Assembly (NCBI GenBank): GCA_946478655.1
Contig: CAMLDG010000008.1
Location: 1 to 8,823 of the forward strand
Length of the DNA: 8,823 nt
Direction of reading: 5' to 3'
Source: an uncultured Nitrosotalea sp.
Lineage (GTDB): Archaea > Thermoproteota > Nitrososphaeria > Nitrososphaerales > Nitrosopumilaceae
Below the pieces are notes generated by a model. The model did not search any database. It was not told where the DNA came from and saw only the letters and a list, made by a program, of their open reading frames with translations. The first letter of the stretch is position 1; each line of letters opens with the position of its first letter. Positions 6,370 through 8,823 of this stretch are shown piece by piece. Made by a program: the position numbers and the translations under genes.

Positions 6370-6882
6370 GTGAATCTAAAGGACAAGATAGCTGAGATAC
6401 CAAACTTTCCTAAAAAAGGAATCTTATTCAGAGACATCAGCCCGCTCTTAAGAGACCCAGCAGCATTATCTCTTGTCCTAGATGAGTTATCCAAGATAAT
6501 ACATCCAAATGATGTAGATGTTTTTGCAGGAATCGAATCAAGAGGCTTTCCTCTTGCTTGTGCATTAGCTATCAAATACAACAAAGGAATGATAATGATT
6601 AGAAAAGAAGGAAAATTACCAGGCAAGACTCACAAAGTAGCATACAGTATCGAATACGGAACTGCAACAATGGAGATTCAGGCCGATGCGATTAAGAAAA
6701 ATCAAAAGGTGTACATTTGTGATGATTTGCTTGCAACTGGTGGCACAGCAAAAGCTGCTGCAAAACTAGTTGAAAAGATAGGTGGCAAAGTCTCAGGTTT
6801 TGCCTTCATAATAGAACTGACTGATCTAAAAGGATCAAAGGCAATCAAAGATTACAAACATAATTCATTGGTGAAATATTGA
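6370..6882 (+). CDS. apt: Adenine phosphoribosyltransferase
   Basis: This cytosolic enzyme makes AMP and pyrophosphate from adenine and PRPP in purine salvage. The 170-residue length is normal for the family. The type I PRPP-binding motif is [14 protein letters not shown] (114-127), with the adjacent acidic pair D118-D119. Other family blocks are present: [15 protein letters not shown] (13-27), GIESRGF (54-60) and the [10 protein letters not shown] loop (78-87; usually RKPGKLP), which distinguish it from hypoxanthine, orotate and xanthine enzymes. The start is GTG at 6370. An in-frame TGA lies four codons upstream and there is no other start between, and the TATA box sits at the right distance for a leaderless message. 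Its last four bases overlap the start of mtnP, whose product releases adenine, the substrate of this enzyme. Confidence 0.93.
   Translation: MNLKDKIAEIPNFPKKGILFRDISPLLRDPAALSLVLDELSKIIHPNDVDVFAGIESRGFPLACALAIKYNKGMIMIRKEGKLPGKTHKVAYSIEYGTATMEIQADAIKKNQKVYICDDLLATGGTAKAAAKLVEKIGGKVSGFAFIIELTDLKGSKAIKDYKHNSLVKY
6870..6874 (+). promoter_or_regulatory. Internal ribosome site GGTGA before mtnP
   Basis: GGTGA near the end of apt lies four bases before the TTG start of mtnP (6879). It matches the archaeal anti-Shine-Dalgarno core and supports this TTG as the true start, in combination with stop-start coupling through TTGA. Confidence 0.55.
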
Positions 6883-7673
6883 CAGAGCAAGCAGAGATTG
6901 GCATTTTCGGCGGAACAGGAATTTATGATTCAGGGTTACTGACAGAAAGCAAAGAGATTACCATAGATACACCGTTTGGAAAAACATCAGATACCATAAC
7001 AGTTGGAACTTTCAAGGGAAGAAGAGTTGCATTCATGCCAAGACATGGTAAAAAGCACACAATCCCACCACACTTGATAAACTTTAGAGCAAATATTTGG
7101 GCATTCAAAGAAATGGGAATTAAAAGAATCATTGCGCCATCAGCAGTTGGAAGTCTAAAAGAAGAACTAAAACCAGGAGATGTTGTACTTCCATCTCAAT
7201 TCATAGATTTTACAAAATCAAGAAAATATACGTTGTATGAAGATGGTAAGGTCATTCACATATCAGTTGCGGACCCATTTTGTCCTGAGCTACAAAATGT
7301 TGTCTCAGATGTAGCAAAGAAGATGAATTTACACATACACAAAGATGCAACATACATCTGCATAGAGGGACCAAGGTTTTCAACAAGGGCAGAGTCAAAG
7401 TTTTACAAAAATGTCATAGGTGCAGATATCATAGGGATGACACTAGTTCCAGAATGTCAGCTTGCAAGAGAAGCCCAGATGTGTTATGTATCAATTTCAA
7501 CAATAACTGATTATGATGTATGGGCAGACAAGCCTGTTACTGCAAAGGAAGTGTTAGAAACTTTGTCTAAAAATGTGGGAACTACAAAGAACATACTTTC
7601 ATTGCTTTTTGATTCTATACCACAACAACGTGGTTGTTTGTGCCACAAGGCATTTGAAGAAGCCCAGTTCTAG
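6879..7673 (+). CDS. mtnP: S-methyl-5'-thioadenosine phosphorylase
   Basis: The enzyme splits methylthioadenosine (by-product of polyamine and other SAM-dependent syntheses) with phosphate into adenine and 5-methylthioribose-1-phosphate. The 264-residue protein shows the trimeric PNP/MTAP family motifs: GIFGGTGIY (8-16), PRHG (54-57, phosphate contact), APSAVGSL (86-93), [12 protein letters not shown] (161-172), IGMTLVPE (185-192) and TDYDVW (210-215). The D211/D213 pair indicates 6-aminopurines such as MTA; inosine/guanosine phosphorylases carry Asn at the equivalent site. The C-terminus holds C253-L-C255, like the CxC of archaeal MTAP II proteins. The TTG start overlaps the apt stop (TTGA), and GGTGA precedes it. 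With apt it forms a two-step route from MTA to AMP. The stop shares CTAG with the convergent gene. Some archaeal members also accept adenosine; that cannot be excluded. Confidence 0.92.
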   Translation: MTEQAEIGIFGGTGIYDSGLLTESKEITIDTPFGKTSDTITVGTFKGRRVAFMPRHGKKHTIPPHLINFRANIWAFKEMGIKRIIAPSAVGSLKEELKPGDVVLPSQFIDFTKSRKYTLYEDGKVIHISVADPFCPELQNVVSDVAKKMNLHIHKDATYICIEGPRFSTRAESKFYKNVIGADIIGMTLVPECQLAREAQMCYVSISTITDYDVWADKPVTAKEVLETLSKNVGTTKNILSLLFDSIPQQRGCLCHKAFEEAQF

Positions 7674-7954
7674 CCATCTGCAAAAGATTCTTTTTTGAGT
7701 CCTTCTGGAAGTGTGATATCACCGCGAACAAGCCTTTGCTGCAGTTCGTTTATCACTTCATTTACATCATAGCCAAGTTTTACAAGACTTTTTTCCACAG
7801 TCTTTGAGATCTTGGCACCAATGTTATGTCCACCAATTCTACCAAACGCTATTGCTTGAAACTTGAATGGTTGGCCATCAATAGTAAAAGTACCAGTAAT
7901 CTTGGCAGCTATTTGACTACCACGAACATTATTGATATGAACTTGAATGTCCAT
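7670..7954 (-). CDS. Small protein of unknown function (94 residues)
   Basis: I do not recognise a family. The protein is mixed: an N-terminal beta-rich half (residues 1-50, [30 protein letters not shown], with the glycine-rich turn [11 protein letters not shown]) and a helical second half ([26 protein letters not shown], 50-75) ending in a short charged tail. It has no signal peptide, membrane segment or cysteine, so it is probably cytosolic. It is the last gene of a minus-strand cluster, beginning 6 bases after the stop of the putative zinc protein, which indicates co-transcription. The ATG (7954-7952) has no obvious ribosome site; translation may depend on coupling. Its stop overlaps that of mtnP in CTAG. 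The coding call rests on operon position, amino acid composition and tight packing. Confidence 0.68.
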   Translation of the reverse strand: MDIQVHINNVRGSQIAAKITGTFTIDGQPFKFQAIAFGRIGGHNIGAKISKTVEKSLVKLGYDVNEVINELQQRLVRGDITLPEGLKKESFADG

Positions 7955-7960
7955 TAAGAT

Positions 7961-8362
7961 TTAGATCTCTACTGCTTTGTTAATTGAGGTTTCGATGAGA
8001 AAGTTCCAGTGTTTATCATCGTCAATCTTAAAGTCCTTTACCTTTAGTTTTATTACTTTTTCATCAACACATTCATGTTGAATTTCATCATTTTGTTTGA
8101 GCTTGACCAGCTTCCACTTGTCCTTGTGTTTTTTAAGATTGCATAAAAGTACAGCCCACTTTTGATCAGCGGATATTTTTGGCATTCCTACATAGTCCAC
8201 AATGCTTTCTATTCCAAGTTGCTTTTCTTCACAAAAGATTTTCTTGCACTTGGCACATCTCCATGTATCAACTGAACCAATTGTCCTTCTTTCATAATTC
8301 AGATTTGTAACTCCAAAGTATACTATTTCATGATTACAAGAAGACTCTTCGTCTGCAGACAT
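7961..8362 (-). CDS. Putative zinc-binding protein of unknown function
   Basis: I place the start at the ATG 8362-8360 (133 residues) rather than an upstream ATG at 8404, because GGAGGAGG ends four bases before 8362 and the longer version would run 29 bases into the upstream gene. The sequence has C9-x-H11 near the N-terminus and C36-x2-C39 with C44 nearby (RCAKCKKIFC). Together these look like one zinc ribbon or a Cys/His knuckle. The rest is lysine- and acid-rich with beta strands (KWKLVKLK, KVIKLKVKDFKI) and no membrane segment. The cluster partner upstream is a winged-helix protein, so a nucleic-acid or regulatory role is possible but only inferred. I do not recognise the family. Confidence 0.7.
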   Translation of the reverse strand: MSADEESSCNHEIVYFGVTNLNYERRTIGSVDTWRCAKCKKIFCEEKQLGIESIVDYVGMPKISADQKWAVLLCNLKKHKDKWKLVKLKQNDEIQHECVDEKVIKLKVKDFKIDDDKHWNFLIETSINKAVEI

Positions 8363-8366
8363 GTTT

Positions 8367-8374
8367 CCTCCTCC
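8367..8374 (-). promoter_or_regulatory. Ribosome site GGAGGAGG that decides the zinc protein start
   Basis: On the minus strand this purine run begins two bases after the TAA of the upstream gene and ends four bases before the ATG at 8362. It is one of the two strongest Shine-Dalgarno matches in the window. It indicates an internal cistron in a polycistronic message. Confidence 0.72.
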
Positions 8375-8375
8375 A

Positions 8376-8768
8376 TTATCGGTTATATTTAGTTCTTGCA
8401 TCATCGTATGGTTTTTCTAAAATAATTGAGATGTTGTCTACCAAAAGATTCTTCTTAAATGGAATATTTTCCCTTTCACACATTCTTCTATACATATTGA
8501 CAACAGCAAATCTTGGATGCATCGACTCAAACTCTGTCTTTGTGATATCAATAAAGCCTCCATTTTGAATAAGGCTTGTTGCCACTTGATTTGCCTCTTC
8601 TTCAGATATGTTTAGATTTTTTGCTATATCAGATGCAGACATTTTGCCTGTTTTTACAACCAAGACATATACTTTAGATTGTATTTTGGACAAGCGAAGT
8701 TCTGAGACAATATTTTCTTCAACAGTATCAATATTGACACTCACAAATATTGAGACTTGTAATGCCAT
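8376..8768 (-). CDS. Winged-helix transcriptional regulator, TrmB-like DNA-binding domain only
   Basis: I choose the ATG 8768-8766 (130 residues): the best TATA-like box (near 8800) predicts transcription start near 8774, downstream of the other ATG at 8783. Residues 24-80 form a winged helix: LRLSKIQSKVYVLVVKTGKM, then SASDIAKNLNISEEEANQVATSLIQNGGF containing the recognition helix. This resembles the N-terminal domain of archaeal TrmB-like regulators (L-S-x-x-Q-x-K-V-Y). The second part (80-118, HPRFAVVNMYRRMCERE and NLLVDNISIILEK) is too short for the TrmB sugar-binding domain, so a ligand site is not evident. Residues 3-12 are hydrophobic (LQVSIFVSVN) but look like a beta strand rather than a signal. 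It heads a three-gene cluster and may regulate that cluster. The exact family is uncertain. Confidence 0.7.
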   Translation of the reverse strand: MALQVSIFVSVNIDTVEENIVSELRLSKIQSKVYVLVVKTGKMSASDIAKNLNISEEEANQVATSLIQNGGFIDITKTEFESMHPRFAVVNMYRRMCERENIPFKKNLLVDNISIILEKPYDDARTKYNR

Positions 8769-8793
8769 AAATAAACATGCCAAAAGTATAGTT

Positions 8794-8807
8794 GAAATTA
8801 AATATGG
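8794..8807 (-). promoter_or_regulatory. TATA-like box for the three-gene minus-strand cluster
   Basis: CCATATTTAATTTC on the minus strand is centred near 8800. The expected transcription start near 8774 leaves only a few bases before the ATG at 8768. This is the main reason for preferring that start over the ATG at 8783. Confidence 0.42.
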
Positions 8808-8823
8808 AACATGGTCAATCTGC

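Noticed and set aside
8363..8404. Longer start (ATG at 8404) for the putative zinc protein
   Set aside because: It would overlap the upstream gene by 29 bases, while a strong GGAGGAGG sits directly before the ATG at 8362.
8769..8783. Longer start (ATG at 8783) for the winged-helix regulator
   Set aside because: The TATA-like box near 8800 predicts a transcript beginning downstream of this ATG; the added five residues carry no domain content.
1..8823. tRNA, rRNA, CRISPR arrays, insertion sequences or attachment sites
   Set aside because: No T-loop (GGTTCRAATCC-like) sequence, regularly spaced direct repeats, transposase motifs or terminal inverted repeats were found by reading; nearly all of the window is coding.

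Overview
The window reads as chromosomal DNA of a thaumarchaeon (Nitrososphaerota, probably a Nitrosopumilales-like lineage). The best single marker is an orthologue of the RNA polymerase III subunit RPC34 with its four-cysteine iron-sulfur motif, a gene known from Crenarchaeota and Thaumarchaeota. Other archaeal signs are an archaeal-type Trm1 end, an archaeal MTA phosphorylase with a C-terminal CxC motif, TATA-like boxes about 25 bases before several starts (leaderless genes), and GGAGG or GGTGA ribosome sites before others. The DNA is AT-rich by eye and tightly packed. The longest gap between genes is just over 100 bases, and I see no tRNA, rRNA, CRISPR array, insertion sequence or integrase.

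Layout. 1-138 (+) is the 3' end of trm1. 135-1315 (-) holds rpc34 followed by rlmE, overlapping by four bases. 1388-1870 (-) is a small membrane-anchored extracellular protein with a TTG start. A 105-base divergent promoter region leads to 1976-4057 (+), a large OLD-family-like ATPase with a TOPRIM-like C-terminal part. 4166-6322 (+) is a secreted protein of repeated Ig-like domains. 6370-7673 (+) is an apt-mtnP pair, again overlapping by four bases. 7670-8768 (-) is a three-gene cluster: a winged-helix regulator, a small putative zinc protein and a 94-residue conserved-looking protein. The last 55 bases are promoter DNA for that cluster.

How the genes fit together. The left third concerns stable RNA: tRNA G26 methylation (Trm1), 23S rRNA ribose methylation (RlmE) and a polymerase subunit proposed to favour non-coding RNA transcription (RPC34). 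apt and mtnP form a two-step purine salvage route: MTA is split to adenine and 5-methylthioribose-1-phosphate, and adenine is then converted to AMP with PRPP. The two exported proteins probably belong to the cell surface. The three-gene cluster has no assignable pathway.

I did not find a clearly new multi-gene system. The points most worth checking are the RPC34/RlmE/Trm1 neighbourhood, the stand-alone OLD-like protein with altered TOPRIM residues, the inverted repeat in front of the secreted protein gene, and the two convergent gene pairs whose stop codons share a 4-base palindrome.
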